Assembly: GCA_026261815.1 (NCBI GenBank)
Contig: JAMPIT010000510.1
Coordinates: 18,200,001 to 18,264,000, forward strand
DNA: 64,000 nt
Direction: 5' to 3'
DNA from: Monarcha castaneiventris obscurior
Lineage: Eukaryota; Chordata; Aves; Passeriformes; Monarchidae
Shown here: piece by piece, positions 13,519 to 26,586 of the stretch
How the letters are laid out: each line of letters starts with the position of its first letter
Numbering within the stretch: position 1 is the stretch's first letter
Translations under genes and position numbers: made by a program
The notes under the pieces: generated by a model
What the model saw: only the letters and a program-made list of their open reading frames with translations
Databases searched by the model: none
Told to the model about the DNA's origin: nothing

Positions 13519-13549
13519 GGGGGGCTGCCGGGACGGGCTGGGGCTGGGG
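13519..13549 (+). promoter_or_regulatory. G-quadruplex motif in promoter
   Basis: Five runs of at least three G (13519-13524, 13530-13532, 13535-13537, 13540-13543, 13546-13549) are separated by loops of 2 to 5 bases. This satisfies the canonical quadruplex pattern on the plus (non-template) strand, about 520 bp upstream of the start codon. Confidence 0.6.
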
Positions 13550-13575
13550 CAGGCTGTGCGGGGCTGGGGCAGGCT

Positions 13576-13833
13576 GTGTGTGCTGGACCGGCACAGGCTG
13601 GGGCTGGGGCTGGAGCTGGGGCTCGCTGTGTGTGCTGGACCGGGACAGGCTGGGGCTGGGGAAGGCTGTGTGTGCTGGACCGGCACAAGCTGGGGCTGGG
13701 GCTGGAGCTGGGGCTCGCTGAGTGTGCTGGACCGGGACAGGCTGGGGCTGGTGCTGGGGCTGGTGCTGGGGCTGGTGCTGGGGCAGGCTGTGTGCCGGGC
13801 TGGGGCAGGCTGTGTGCCGGGCTGGGGCAGGCT
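13576..13833. repeat. GC-rich minisatellite with higher-order unit
   Basis: The phrase TGTGCTGGACCGG recurs at about 13579, 13631, 13671 and 13723, alternately followed by CACA and GGACAGG. Each is trailed by GGGGCT/GGAGCT arrays. Units of about 50 and 40 bp alternate, giving a dimer of roughly 92 bp. The array then decays into GGTGCTGGGGCT units (13747-13785) and two 22-bp TGTGTGCCGGGC units (13789-13832). It is not coding despite opening ORFs in several frames. Confidence 0.85.
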
Positions 13834-14068
13834 GTGTGTCCCGCTCCGCAGGCTCACTTCCACAGGCAGCACTGGGAGCGATTGGCCCGCGCGGATCATG
13901 TGGGAGAAAGCCGGAATCCCGAGCTGTAGTAGCTCTTGGCACTCCTTTTTCGTTTAAAGCGCTCGCTCCTCGCAGCTCCCTGGGGCTTGGAGCCTCGCTG
14001 GTTCCCTCGCCCGGATCGCGGCCGGGAGCAGCGCCGCGGGGCGGCCGGGGCCAGCCGAGGGCAGCGCG

Positions 14069-14237
14069 ATGCTGAAGCAGGTGCCCCGGGCTGCGGGCAC
14101 CGCCTGCTTCTACCTGAACGCGGTGTCCCCCGAGGGCCAGGAGCTCTTCTGGCTCTGCGACCCGCCCTCCCGGCGCCCTCCCTACAGGACCAGCAGGATT
14201 CTCGCCCGTCACCAGCTGGTGACGAAAATTCAGCAAG
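14069..14237 (+). CDS. First coding exon of an unidentified gene (56 residues, phase 1)
   Basis: The exon starts at ATG 14069 with G at -3, a moderate Kozak context, inside a CpG island. It reads 56 codons plus one base to the donor CAAG|GTGAGT at 14237/14238. Almost every third codon position is G or C until the last few codons, a strong coding signature that is not shared by the other frames. The peptide begins MLKQVPRAAG, contains CFYLNAVSPEGQELFWLC near residues 13-30 and ends LVTKIQQ. The middle alternates hydrophobic and small residues, as in a beta-hairpin of a folded domain, and the end is basic (RRPPYRTSRILARHQ). There is no signal peptide and no membrane segment. I do not recognise the family. 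The ORF continues in-frame past the donor only into intron-like sequence. The next exon is not visible and probably lies beyond the window. The alternative is a spurious ORF in a CpG island, but the donor and the codon use argue against it. Confidence 0.65.
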
Positions 14238-17200
14238 GTGAGTTGCTGGCAGGAGCGCTCCGCAGCCCAGCGTTGGCGCACGGTCTGCTCTTTCGTAAGA
14301 GAGCAGGTTCTAATGCCTCATGTTTCAGGCTCGTCTCCTGTCGCTATTCCAAACTAACCTGGCTAGAGACAGGGTTTGAAATCGCCATTCATACCTCTCT
14401 GTTTCCACACATGCACACATACACCGACAGCCAGGAGACAAACACTAGTGCATGATTAGCTATTTAACCAAACTGTCTTTTAATCATAAACTACTGTGGT
14501 ATCTTAGGTGCTGAACTTCGTCTTGTCTGACTGTCTGAGCAGTTCATCTGCTCTGACTGCTACAGGTCTGCCCATGGTAACCCACAAAAGGAGAATAGAT
14601 GGTCACCCAATTAAAAAAGAAACAGAAGTCTGGTGGGGCTGGAAGAAGGCAACTGGGATAGCATCTTTTGAAAACAAGTGCGTGTAACTGTCAGAGGATT
14701 AGAAAACTTGTCACACATCCTTAAAAATGATTGCTGAGCTGGCTTTCTGCAGCTGCTTAAGCAGTCATCTAAGCAGTCATTACAAATATATTGATTTGTT
14801 TATTTCTGAGTGTCTCTCTATGGCACTAAAGCTAAATGCAAATTGGCTTCAGAACAAATCCTTTGGCCTGTGCAATTTAAAACCATCTTCAGAGTGGCTA
14901 ATGCAAAGATAAAAACCCTAACCAACTGGACCAATTTTTCCTGATTAGAAAGCAAATCAATACACAGTTTTGTATTGATCATAGTTTTGTATGGAATCCT
15001 GTTTTCAAGAACACCAGTTTCCAAAGTGGGTATGGTCCGACATGCAGAAAAATGTCATGTTGAAAAAAAAAAATCCTGATGATAGCAGTCACTTGCTGGA
15101 CAGCTTGCAAAAAGGTATTTCACTCTGCTAACTAGGGGCAGGCATAGAGATAACATCATTTATGGTCATATCTGGCAAATATCATAGAAATTGGTGTGAG
15201 GTTTTGACCAGCAGCAGTTAAATGGAGTGGCTATTTCTGTGTGGTGCTTTCCAGTAAGATTCTTTATATCTGCGGCTGTCAAACTCTGGCAGAAGTACAG
15301 AATATAGTGATGAAATTTTATTGCATTTATAAAGAAAACAATGCATAATTCTTTGGCCAGGTTTAAAAAGATGAAAAAGATAGTTTCTGTGGCAATTAGG
15401 AAAATGTGGTTGTTTGCAAGGCAGTCTCAGGAACTGGTCATTTTTGAAGGATACTGGTGCTCACCGCAGCTCTGATTTCAGGAAGGATATTATGTCATTC
15501 TGTGTACCCAGTGTATGGCCTGGATTGAATGGAAAGAAAGGGTAATTTATTCCTCTACAGGTTTATTTGAAAATGTTTTGGGTGCAGTGCTAGTACCAAC
15601 TTAGTGTTCAAATAGCATTAACTGAGGATATAGTGGACTAACACACCTCTTCTACCTGTCGTGGTGCTGTTTAACATTCCCTCTTGTAACCTGTAATCTG
15701 TCTGGGACAGCCAGGGCTGCCAAAGCCAGTCAGTGGTGCTGAGACTTTGGAGAAGCTGCATGGTGAGGAGTTTCAAAGTTGTAACTTCTCTTACTGCAGC
15801 TTGTTGCATGGATGGTCAGTCTGCGGTGATTGACCTCTGCTCCTCTTTTACAGCTTTCCAACCTGTTCTGCACAGAGCTGCGGAAATTATATTTGTATAA
15901 TACCTTGATCATGTGATGTATGTTACTGTTCAGTTTATGAACTATTTATGTATTTTGGGTCACTGAGAATACATCATTGCTTCCTTCATTTCTTTTATTG
16001 ATGTATGGTGGGGACACTGTAGGTCAAATGTCGGTTCATTAGCAGTAAGGAAATTACGTGTGCAGATAGATGCTGATGGCTGTCTGTAAGCCCATATGTA
16101 GGCAGACACACATCTTGGCAAAACCAAGGCACACATTTTTTCTACAGTGCCCCAAGTAATGACTAATAACTTTGATACAAATAGTTGTGTTATCGCTACC
16201 AAAATATCTAAGCCCAGCTAATATGACTCAATTTGAAACTTCCAGTTTGCCTTCTGGATGAAAAACCTAGATCCATCAATCCCTCACAAGACTTTCATCA
16301 AGTTTTACTGGGTCAGCATGTCACCCTCTCTGATTGCTTTGTTCAAACTGTAAGCAGTGTGAGGGTACTGGATCAGTCCCCATCCCTGTCCCAGAGGGTA
16401 CTGGAAGAGTACTGTAATATGGATGGAGTTATCAGTCTGTGCTTTTAGAGCTGAATGAGTTTTACTCCATTAACAAATGGGATTCATAACTAGCAGAGTG
16501 CCATAGAAAAATTTATCAATAATATATTGAAAAGTAGATCAGGAGATGCAAGATGAGAACCAAAACTTACTTTCAGTCATCCAGTTGAGTAAAGCATGTA
16601 AATCATTATTTAGTTGCTTGAGTTTGTGTATCTCTGAGTCATGCATTTTAAGGCCATTAAGACAAAGTATTTGAGCATAGATACCCCAATTCTTGTGTTA
16701 GCACCTCTCCAGTCTAATAATTTGAATTGTAGCATACGTTTAGAAAAAGATCCAGCCTGCATTTTAAGATTGCTGGAATGGTGAATCCTGCCTGGCTAAT
16801 TGCTTTGCTGAAAACAGATCTGCCACATGTTTAAGTGCTAAGCTGCCTCGAGGCTTGTTTGAATACCTGCTCTCTACTTCTTACCCAGTTATTTTTCACT
16901 TGCTGTTTTTCAGACTGGAGACACCTACAGTAGAATTGTTATATCAGGGAATTTTTTTCCTTAGTGGAAGGAATATTTTATAAAATCCCAACATAATCCA
17001 TTTACAATGTATAAAGCAGTCAAAGCTTCCATTCCTGGTCAGTAATGCAGGGTGATACAAACTGTTGCATATTCTGCTGTCTTTTCAGTCATTAGCTGCA
17101 CATACTGTTCTAAACCATGCTAATTTACTCTATCACATCACAGTACAGCTTTTCTTCCTCCTTGAAAAACACATTTGTTGAAGACTATTTCCTTTGTATT

Positions 17201-20200
17201 TTCATTTCGTGTTAGTTAAAAATAAACTAAATGAGTCATTAGAGGAATTATTCTATTTAATCATTTCTAAAAAGAAAATTACCACAAGGGAAATGACAGG
17301 AACCAGACTGTTATTTCAATCAGATCATACTTTGAAAGTCCTAAATATTTGGTTTATGTACACCACCGACTCCTTGAGGCAGAATTATGAAGTGGCCTGT
17401 GAATGTGAGTAGTAATTATCTGTTTGATACTAAGAAGTATTTTCAAGATGTGATCTTTTTGATAACTCCCTTTCCCCCATATGCCCATTAGTTTCCGCAC
17501 TGAAGGGGACACATCTCAGCATAAAGGAGCAGGGTGTAGCATGCTTGGTCTGAGGTATTTATTCAAACTCTGTATGCAGTAACTGTATGAGAATTCATTA
17601 ACGATTACTCATGTTTTCTTTAAATAAATAAGGTGGTGACTTTCAAGAATTTATATTACATGAGTCACAAAGTTGTTATTTCTTTCCCAGTACATGGCAG
17701 AACAGAAAATAGAAAAAGTAGCTGTAGGTAAAAAGTAATGAGGAATTGAGGCCATACCCTGAAAATATTAAATTGAAATCATTGACTGTGCAGTACAGGT
17801 GGAGTGTAAGTCAAGGTGAATGAAGCCATGTCTGCCCCAGCATACACAGGCTGGTAAAGAAATGTTCCCTTTCATCTACAGTAAAATTAGATTCTTAGCT
17901 TGCATGTCCAGTAAGACAATAATATGAAGAAACAAATGAAAATAAGACAAATTCCTATTCTCAGGGAGTAAATTCCTGCCCACAGTGCGTAATGCTGTGT
18001 GATTTGTCTCAGTTTATGTCCACAGGCAAGAGCAGTTGAGGAAAATTGTTCGATGGAGCGATATTAAATCAGACTTTCAACTTTTCAAGGCAAACTCTCC
18101 ATTTAACACTCGGCAGATGTTTTATATACTGATGTGTTGCAATTTCAATTTTGATCTTATATGTCTGCTATGACCTTTGGGTCACCTGGATTTGTCTGGT
18201 TTGAGTGAGTTTTAGAAGTGCAAACAAATGCACTTTTCTGTCTTATAGTCTTCCCTTTGGAGTTAGTTCAATATGTTTAATTCTTCTCTTTTTCAAGCAT
18301 GACTAGAATTTGTGGAAAGTGTTACAGAGGTTTGCAAGTGACTTGGAAATAATTATGCAATTCAATTGACTTAAATTTCAACAATTATTGTACCATAAGC
18401 TATCATATACTCTCATATTCAAAAGGAGAACAGGGAAGTCATGTCGGTGAAAATGTTGCAGTCAAAGGCTGCATTAAAAATGCCCAGATCAAATTCCTGG
18501 TACGCACACAGGTATGGATAACAGGATGGGAAATGGGATACAATTAAAAAATTAAAGACTGTGAGTTTGGGCAGACATACAAAGAGGACAAAATAAGGTT
18601 GTTCAGCCAACCTGAACCATAGCATTTCTCATGTTCTGGATGCTGGCCACTTTACCTACACATTTAAACCTCACTGTCTGAACACAGGAAAGTAAAAGAT
18701 TAACCAAAAAGATTCAGCCATGGTGGTAATAATACAAACACCCTCACTTACGTCATCTCTGACCAGTGGTGGTGCTCTGCTGCCTCTTGAGCCTGTAAGT
18801 CAGTAAGTCGGGGCAGCAGCAGTTTGTAGCCCCTTTTCAGCCCCCCGTGCCTCCTGTTGTGGTGCCTCTGTGTCTACGCTCCAGCCCAGGCATGCAGGAG
18901 AGGACAGAACTGGGGCTGGGCTTGCCTGGAGCACCAGGAGGAACATCCTTAGCTGCAGAGCTGCTTTGCAGACCTCAGCTGGGACATGATCCATCCCCCT
19001 CCACTGTCAGATACATGTGGGGCAGGCGTGTGTTCACAGCAGAGGGATCTTTGGGTTGGATGTTTCATACACTCTCTAAGGTCGCTTAGAAACTGACACC
19101 CTATGTTGCATGAAGCTTCTTCACCATCTTTTATTCTTTACACACTCTTTCCTCAAGTCCATAAACCTAGGCTTGGAGAAACTAGAGTTCTTCAATTAAA
19201 TGATAGGATTTCTTTAAAAATATTTTTATTGTGTACTTGTACTCTGAAATGGTTGAAGTTAACACAAAAAAAGTGAGCATTCTGAGAGGTATTTATGAGC
19301 TCAGAGTGTCCTGAGATGTGTTTATATTAAAAAAAAATATTGGTGTGTAAGAGTGCAGTCCAGCTAATTAAAGTTTTAAAAAGTTGTACTTCATAAACAA
19401 GACATTTAAAAGGGAGAAACCTTCACTGGAGCCTCTACCTGGCAGAAAGGTTCAAAAACTGAAGTTATCAGGAAATACCTGTGTGACATGTAACTAGAAG
19501 TGGCCTGTGTGGTACTGGAGATTGGCTTCAGTAATAATGGCTATTTCTGGCCCTAAAGTTTCACAGCCACGAAGTGTCAGTGGCACTTCAGCTGACATCT
19601 GCAAGCTGGACACCAGGAAGTAAATCTTGGCTCTTCTTTTGAGTTAGGAGACTTTTGCTCTCAATTTCACTGAAAGCAGGATTTCAGCCAGGGTGAAATC
19701 TTAACTTGAGGGTTTCTTGTTTTGAAATTGTGAAATGAACAGCTGTAGTTGAGCTATATATCTTCTGTATTAATCATGAAGGAGACTGAATTTCATATTA
19801 GCCCCATTGTATAAGTAGAGACAGTAATATTAAAAGACATTTAAGCCAATAAATGCAAGATTTATGCTCAATAAATAAATCACTAGAGTAATAATAATCA
19901 GGAGGAGAATTAGTTTAAATTTAGAAGAAGTGATAAGTCACTGTGGTATTTAAAATGCTGCATAACAGAAGTAAAATGGAAATGACTCACAAAAATAAAT
20001 TAATTAAGAGAATATGTACATAACATTTTTGTTACTCAGTCCCTTATGTCTGTATTTATACAGAAATCCCTGAAAATAAAGTGCAGTATTTGTACCATGA
20101 GCACTGTAAATGTTAATTAAAAAAATCTGCTATTTTAGGTTCCAGACAGATATTATTATTCTTTCTTGGCAATAGATAGTTATGTACTTTTAATTTTTAT

Positions 20201-23200
20201 TCAAATGCAGGCTGTGTAGTCATTGATAGCATCTTAGCTTCACCATTGTTTTTATCTTACTATTATCATTTGATATTCTCAGATGTTTAATCGCACTTAA
20301 ACAAATATATGAGCTGTTTCATATAGGGCATCCCATATGTTTGGATTAGTGCCTAAGGGACTGAGCAAACAGGAACCTTGTAACTAGGTTATTAAACAAT
20401 TGTCCGTAGTTGAGTTACACCTTGTAATAGCTGCTTTTGAGGGTAAAAGGATAAATTGCATGTCCTGTGAGCTTGATCCAGTATATAATAGCTGTGTCAT
20501 TTCTTATTTATACTCATTTTATAGATACAGAAATGTGAGCAAGTCAGAAAACCCTCATCTCTGTGCCTTGTGGTGCACTTTTGCTCAAAAGCCCGATGAG
20601 TTTCCCCTTTCAGATTCAGTTTAACAGGTCAGCTGAGCACAGCATAAATGGTGGGAGAGAGGATGGCTTGAGCACCTTGAGCTGGACTATTTAGAAGCTG
20701 TTGAAGAGCAGACAGCATGATTCAGAGAGTATTATGGCTTGGCTGAAAAGGATGTGTGTGACTCAGTTTGAAAACATCTTGTGGGTTTTCGCCTCTCATT
20801 TGTTATGGGACTGAGTTTAATTCTGCCAGGAGAAAACAATCACTCTGTAGCAGTTCAGAATACGTGGGATTTTGACTAATACAGGCACAGAGATGGACCA
20901 AAGTTTCTGTCTTTGTGATAAGTTAGGTAAACTCCACAAAGTAACTTGGTTTAAAATATGGGCTGCACAGTACGTCTTAAGTAAATACCATCTGCCAGGG
21001 GTGGAGGCTGCCTGCCTGGAACATACCAGACATTTTGCTTTCCAGTCAAAGCCCTTTGCCAAAGAAGGACTCAGCCCTGCTACTTACTCAGATGAATCTT
21101 CCCCTGTACTGAAGGAGCAAAATAATACATCCTAATAATGTCAACTGATATTGTTTTAATGAGCTAGATGTTACAGGCCTTTGGCAATAGTTGTGCTCTC
21201 TTTTAATCAGATTGTGGTTGGAGGAAGGTCTGTTTGTGTGAGCAAACTTTTCAGGATTTGGAACCAAAATCTCTATATATTTATTGTCATCTCCCTCCAT
21301 CTCTCTTAGTCCAAATGGCCTAGAGGGTATCTGATTTTTTTCCCCCCTTAATGTGTCACTAGTGCCTTTCATGGTTTGTTTATTTTATTGATTGTGCTGT
21401 GCTTGTTTCTAGTTTTCCATCACTTGAATCATTTAGAATATGGGTAAAAGCAGTAAGTTCAAATTGGAATCTCTAATTTAGTTCTAGCTTTTATCCTCTT
21501 TAGTCACAAACACACAGCCACTGACATCTGCCACCCACCAGACCTGCCATTTTCTGGGAGATTTCTCAGCTTCCTTCCTAGAATCACATTTGCAGGAAAA
21601 TACGACACCCTCAGCTTTAAGAAAATGCAGTACAGCTTTTACTGCTGAATGGGTTGGGAAGTGAGGATGATGGTACAGATTTTACTCCTCTGTAACATTT
21701 CTCTGCAAGGAACTGCTGCTTCTCCAAACCCCATGCTGAACCATGTAGTTTTTCCCTAGATCTATGAAAACACTTTCCCCTTCCTCGCTGCATCTATCCT
21801 TTGGGCCTTTACTTCAATGTCCATTATCCACATTATTATCCAGGAACTCCTGCTTGCAGATACTAAGTGTTAACACATCATGTTCCTGTGTTGTTGGAGC
21901 AGTAAATGTCCCTCTGAGTCTGAGTGGCCATATCTGTCCTGCTAAATAAAAGGGGTGGGAGGTGAGCTTGAAGTAGCCCCTGGGCTGCTGAGCAGGATCT
22001 CTGGCTCTGTTTTGTGGCTCTCCAGCTGGCTCAGCTCAGACTAAGCCTCAGAGAGGACTAGTTGTAGGTAGTGAGGGCATGAGCTGAGTGATGCCACTTG
22101 AGCAAAAAGCCAGAATCAGTCTGTTTCATTTAGCAGTGTAACTGTAGCCCCCCTTGCTGCTGCCACAGAAGGTGCAAAATGAGGAGAAATCTTGTTCACA
22201 AGGTCCAAAGATCCAATATTAAAGTTTCTGTAGTCTTGACCCCCAAAAGAGGTAATAAAATTTTTAATGCTTGAAGTTTCTGATGGAAGTACACGAAAGT
22301 ACACGTATCCTGTCATGAAGTGTCTTTCCATTCCTGCAAAAATTCAGAAATAAATTCTTTCAAGAAGCCAAATACTTAAGTAATTTTCATTATATCATAT
22401 TGTGAAACAGACAGTTCATATTAGCTAACCACAACCCCATCCTTCTCCTTTTGAAATCAGCATCCCAAATCTGTGTAAGATCAGAACTTGCGAAAACCTT
22501 TCCAAATAAGTAGATCATAGTGCTAATTCCAATAACTGCAGCATCATCGAGCATCCTTCCAAAAGACCCAAGATTTGAAAAGGGAGGAAAGACATAAGAT
22601 GACTCTGGATTTGAGAAAGAAACAGTATTTCTGTCAATACTCAGGTGGCATAAGGGCAGGACTCGTGTGAAAGGTACAGTCCTTTTCCACCGTTTCAGCT
22701 TCAGGAAGCACAGAATGTTTAGTTTTCCTTAGTCTCCAACTGATACAGGAGTGAGAGTCTGGACAGGACAAGACTCTCAGAGCCTCACAATGTGGCTTTT
22801 TCGTAATACATTTGGCAAACTTTAATGTTCTCTGGGATGAATTTAAGTTTTGTGTCTTTAATTGCATCTGATGGCGGCAGCTGAATATCTAATCATTTTG
22901 TAGCTTCAGAGGTAATGGCTTTCTCTTCCTGCAAACATTTATCTGAAGGGGATAATGTAAAATCCAAAAGTTAGTGCTTGGCACAGAGGGTGAGGCAGTT
23001 AAGTCCTTGGCTTTTATTTTTTTTTTCTTTTTCCTTTCATTTTTGCAGCTATATTTGTATATATTTCTGGGGCCATTTTAAAACTGCCATTCTGTCAGCT
23101 TCACTTCATTAAAAGTGCAGCAGTCTGCCTCGGTCTTACCCAGAGTTAAAAGGAGTTTCTTGTCTCTTAAATTCAGCAAGCATCAGTCTATATCTGTCTT

Positions 23201-26200
23201 AAAAGCTCCTTCCAAATGAACAGACTGAGATACCAGAATACTTTTCCCAAAACTTCTTTATCATTCAAACTGCTGATTCTGCACTAAAACTAGACACCCT
23301 TGCAAAAACCTGAGCCATTGCAGCAAAAGCTGCATTTCATACTACTGCCTGAGTGCTGTAGCCTGGATCAAATAATACAGGCACCGATTCATGGCCAGGA
23401 TTGCTCCGTCTTCATCCAGCGCTTCATGCTGAAAGTGGGAGCTGTCTTCATCCCCGTGATGACTGATCAGACATCACATCAGTGGCGCTACCTGAGGAGA
23501 TAGGTGGCTGCAGTTCACCCCTGAGGCCATCCCTCCCCAGCAGCTCGCAGCCCTGACATCCTTGTGGAAGGGCCATGGGTGCCAGCAAGAGGCGAAGGGG
23601 TGCCCTTGCACTTGCACATGGGGCAATTGTCAGTTCAGACTGAGAAAGGTCTGTTTACCAGCAGCTTCTGAAGGAAGGAAAAGATTTCCGGTGACATTTT
23701 AATTCCCTTTTATGCAAAGCTATTTTTAGACAGTGCTGCTGCCAGTCATATCAAATGCTTTGTGTCTTTTGAGTTTTCACTGAACTGCATAATAAGCATT
23801 TCAGCTCCCTGGTGCATAATGGCAGTGTTATTTGCTGAAAGTCTTACTATTTCGACTGGCCTCTTATCTGAAGATCAATTCATTAGTTCTGGCCTCTGAA
23901 GTTTAAAAGGAAACAATTGCAGTTGCTAAAGAAAAAAATAAATTACATATTGTTTCAGTAATACTTATTTTCTCTAATATTGGGTAGTGAAAGTCTATTT
24001 TAAGACTGACAAAGAAGATGATCCATATTTCAGGACTGTAATCTGGCCTCTGACATCCACAGCTTGTCAAGATGGGTGAGAGAACTGGACGGTCACTGAG
24101 GGAAATTTCATTTCTTTTCCGTTATTTGGATTATCCTTTTCGTCAGAGAGTGCAAATCAGTTTCCACCTCAGGTGCTCATGGAAAGCCACCACCAATGAG
24201 AGCTGCAAGGAGAGGTCACTTAGGTTTCCATTAGCCCTGTTGTACACTGCTACCTCCTGTGGTCGCTAGTCCAGGCCAGGGGCCAGACAGTGACAGGACA
24301 AACAGGTATTTTGGGCTGGTCGTACCCTGACATCAGAGTCTTTGATTCAAACCCGTTATTTTTTCATAACTAAGCACACAAAGGTTATTCAAGAAACCAT
24401 TTTTTTGGGTAACTTCATCTAAATAATTAGGTGTTACTCAGAAATGTCTCAGACCTTTGAAGTTGCATTGTTCTATGAAGTTGTGGTTTGGACTACATCT
24501 GTGGAAGACTTGGGTTAAGAAAGATGCCCTATTGTTGTTGGACTCTATTGGGCATGGGGCGTAAAAGTTGTACAAGCAGGAGGACAGTTTTCACCAGCCA
24601 CCAGGTATGATGGGTGAGAACTGGAGGAAGACTGTGGTCTGAAGTCCTGGAAAATCCCCCATCTTGAGTCTTCAATGAGGATCAGTATAAAGCTGCTGGC
24701 ATTTTCATGGTACCTCTGCAGAGCCACTGACTCCGACACTGGCAAGGCTTTTTACAGCTCTGTGGTGCCAGTGAATGTTTCTAAGAACAGTCAAAAAAAC
24801 TATGCTGAGACCAATAAACTGGGCTTTTAAAATGCCATCTGAATATATAGTACAGAGAGTTTTAAGGATAAGGACACAAGTAGTTGAGTGAGTATTTTTT
24901 CTTGTTTAGCAAAACTTTTCTGTTACCAGAATGCTTTCTGCCTCCTGAGCACCTGAAGCTGACAGTTACAAATTTTCTGGTCGAAACTATCTCCATACAG
25001 CTTGTTTTTTAGAAAACTTACGAAAACCCAAAATTGTAGAATAATTGTCTTAAGTGAATATTCAGTAGACATAGCCACAATCCATTTAAAGTGAATCAAA
25101 AATGCACCACTAATTTTTTAAAAGTATTCCTTATTGACTCTGTAGCAGCTGGAAAACTATAGCAAGTTTTAATTATCTTCAGAAAACAAAAAGCTCCTGC
25201 CAACACATGCTGGTTATTATCAGCAGCTGCTGTATGCTGACATACTCTTTTCAGCATATATGAGGCTCAGCTGTCCTAAATAATCATTGTAAAATGTAAA
25301 TCGATTTATAGTGATGTTAATTTCTTGTTAGATACTTAACTACTGATGTAATTCATACTGAATTTATGTTTGCTTCTTTGTTTAAGCTGTAAAAAAATTA
25401 TTTAAAATGAGGATTAATATTTAAGAGGTGCAAATAGCTTGTAGCAGGAGTTTAAAATATTGAACTGCACTTTAACTACCCACTAAAAATAATCAAATTC
25501 CCTGTTGTTGTGGTTTTAGCATTTGTGTAACTGTTCCTGCCTTGAGTAACAATTACTGCAACTTTATAGCAATGAAAAAGTTACAAATTAATTTGCTGTT
25601 TTAAACAAAAATCTTTACATGCCATCCTTTTATTAGCGGAAGTGGAGATCTTTTGGCAGTGGCTGTTGTCAAATCAGATGCCGTAATTCTGCTTATTGCA
25701 AAATTTAGCAGAGTTTGTGTTTTTAATGGCACTAGTGTACTCTTCAGTCTGACACACTAATAAATACATGTGACATTTATGCTTCAGAAATGTTTAGAAA
25801 GACACACAGGTATGACAGACTCTTTTTCAATGTATCTTTAGCTTGCATCTTCTCTAAAATGGAAAATTTGTGATTAACTCAATTTTCCATTACCTTACAT
25901 TCTCTGTGATCTATTTTAATTTTGCACTGAAAAAGTACAAAAGGTATCAGGCAATCTGTAAAATGTGTTGTTGGCACCAAGGCAGTTTTAGACCATTTCT
26001 TGCTCACATGAGAGATTGACAGAGATTTGATGGTTTCCATTCTGAAGCTAAACCTGGAGGGAAATGTTACATTCAGCAGACTGGACTCTTGACATTTTAA
26101 GAAGTTCTTCAATATGGATTAAAAATATGCATGAAACTCCACATAGTTCTATTTCACTGAAATGACTATTGACTTTTGGACTTGAGTTTTCACCCAGTCT

Positions 26201-26580
26201 GTTTTTAATCAAACTACAATCTACTGAAATACAGTTCAGGTTCTAGTTTTGTAGGACTCAGGTGACATTCACTCAGGCTGTGTCCATATGGTCACACAAT
26301 GACTTCACACCAGCTCTGTAAGGCACATATTCCTTTCCTTTGTCTTAGACAACCAGAGTTCAGATCCCCACCAGAGATAAACACTGAGCTGAATAAAATA
26401 GCTCTAGTTTGCAGAAAAATAATACTTGCAGGAGCATCCCAGCAGCACCACAAAGTGGTACTGGTTGTAGTCTCATGTTCAGAAACCATGATTTCTCATG
26501 TGATATGTCTGCCTCACTGAAACTTCCTAAACCCTCCAAAACGTCTATGTACAAGAACCGCCCGGGCGAAAAGACTGAGA
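14238..26580 (+). other. Probable first-intron sequence, no exon recognised
   Basis: After the donor at 14237 the GC content falls to the level of the flanks. No ORF in this stretch combines coding composition with flanking splice sites. A few short blocks read like conserved non-coding DNA, notably about 23.69-23.94 kb. A GC-richer patch at 18.8-19.1 kb opens conflicting ORFs on both strands, which I read as chance. Confidence 0.5.
23690..23940. promoter_or_regulatory. Candidate conserved non-coding element
   Basis: This block is complex, non-repetitive and AT-balanced. It has two octamer-like TGCATAAT sites (near 23787 and 23812) and stops in all frames. Such texture is typical of vertebrate conserved enhancers, but conservation cannot be judged from one sequence. 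Confidence 0.2.
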
Positions 26581-26586
26581 ACTTTA

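Larger units (their letters stand above)
13440..14280 (+). promoter_or_regulatory. CpG-island promoter of the 14-kb gene
   Basis: The GC content rises sharply above the flanks here and CpGs are dense, most of all at 13.94-14.20 kb. No TATA box precedes the coding exon, as is usual for CpG-island promoters with dispersed starts. GC boxes and GCCG/CGGC runs lie at about 14020-14065, immediately upstream of the ATG at 14069. The island overlaps the GC-rich minisatellite and a G-quadruplex motif. A long minus-strand ORF (13451-14281) and three plus-strand ORFs through the island are compositional shadows. Bidirectional transcription is possible but not shown. Confidence 0.85.

Noticed and set aside
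13462..13957. Plus-strand ORFs of 117-155 residues with GAGAG-like repeats
   Set aside because: They are translations of the minisatellite in several frames, with glycine, alanine and cysteine repeats that follow its period.
13936..14241. Alternative 101-residue plus-strand frame over the first exon
   Set aside because: It is out of frame with the 14069 ORF, stops four bases past the splice donor and lacks the GC-ending codon pattern. It is a shadow.
13451..14281. Long minus-strand ORF of 276 residues across the CpG island
   Set aside because: Its residues are proline-, alanine- and arginine-rich and mirror the GC-rich minisatellite and the island. It has no recognisable domain, and the plus-strand exon explains the coding signal better.
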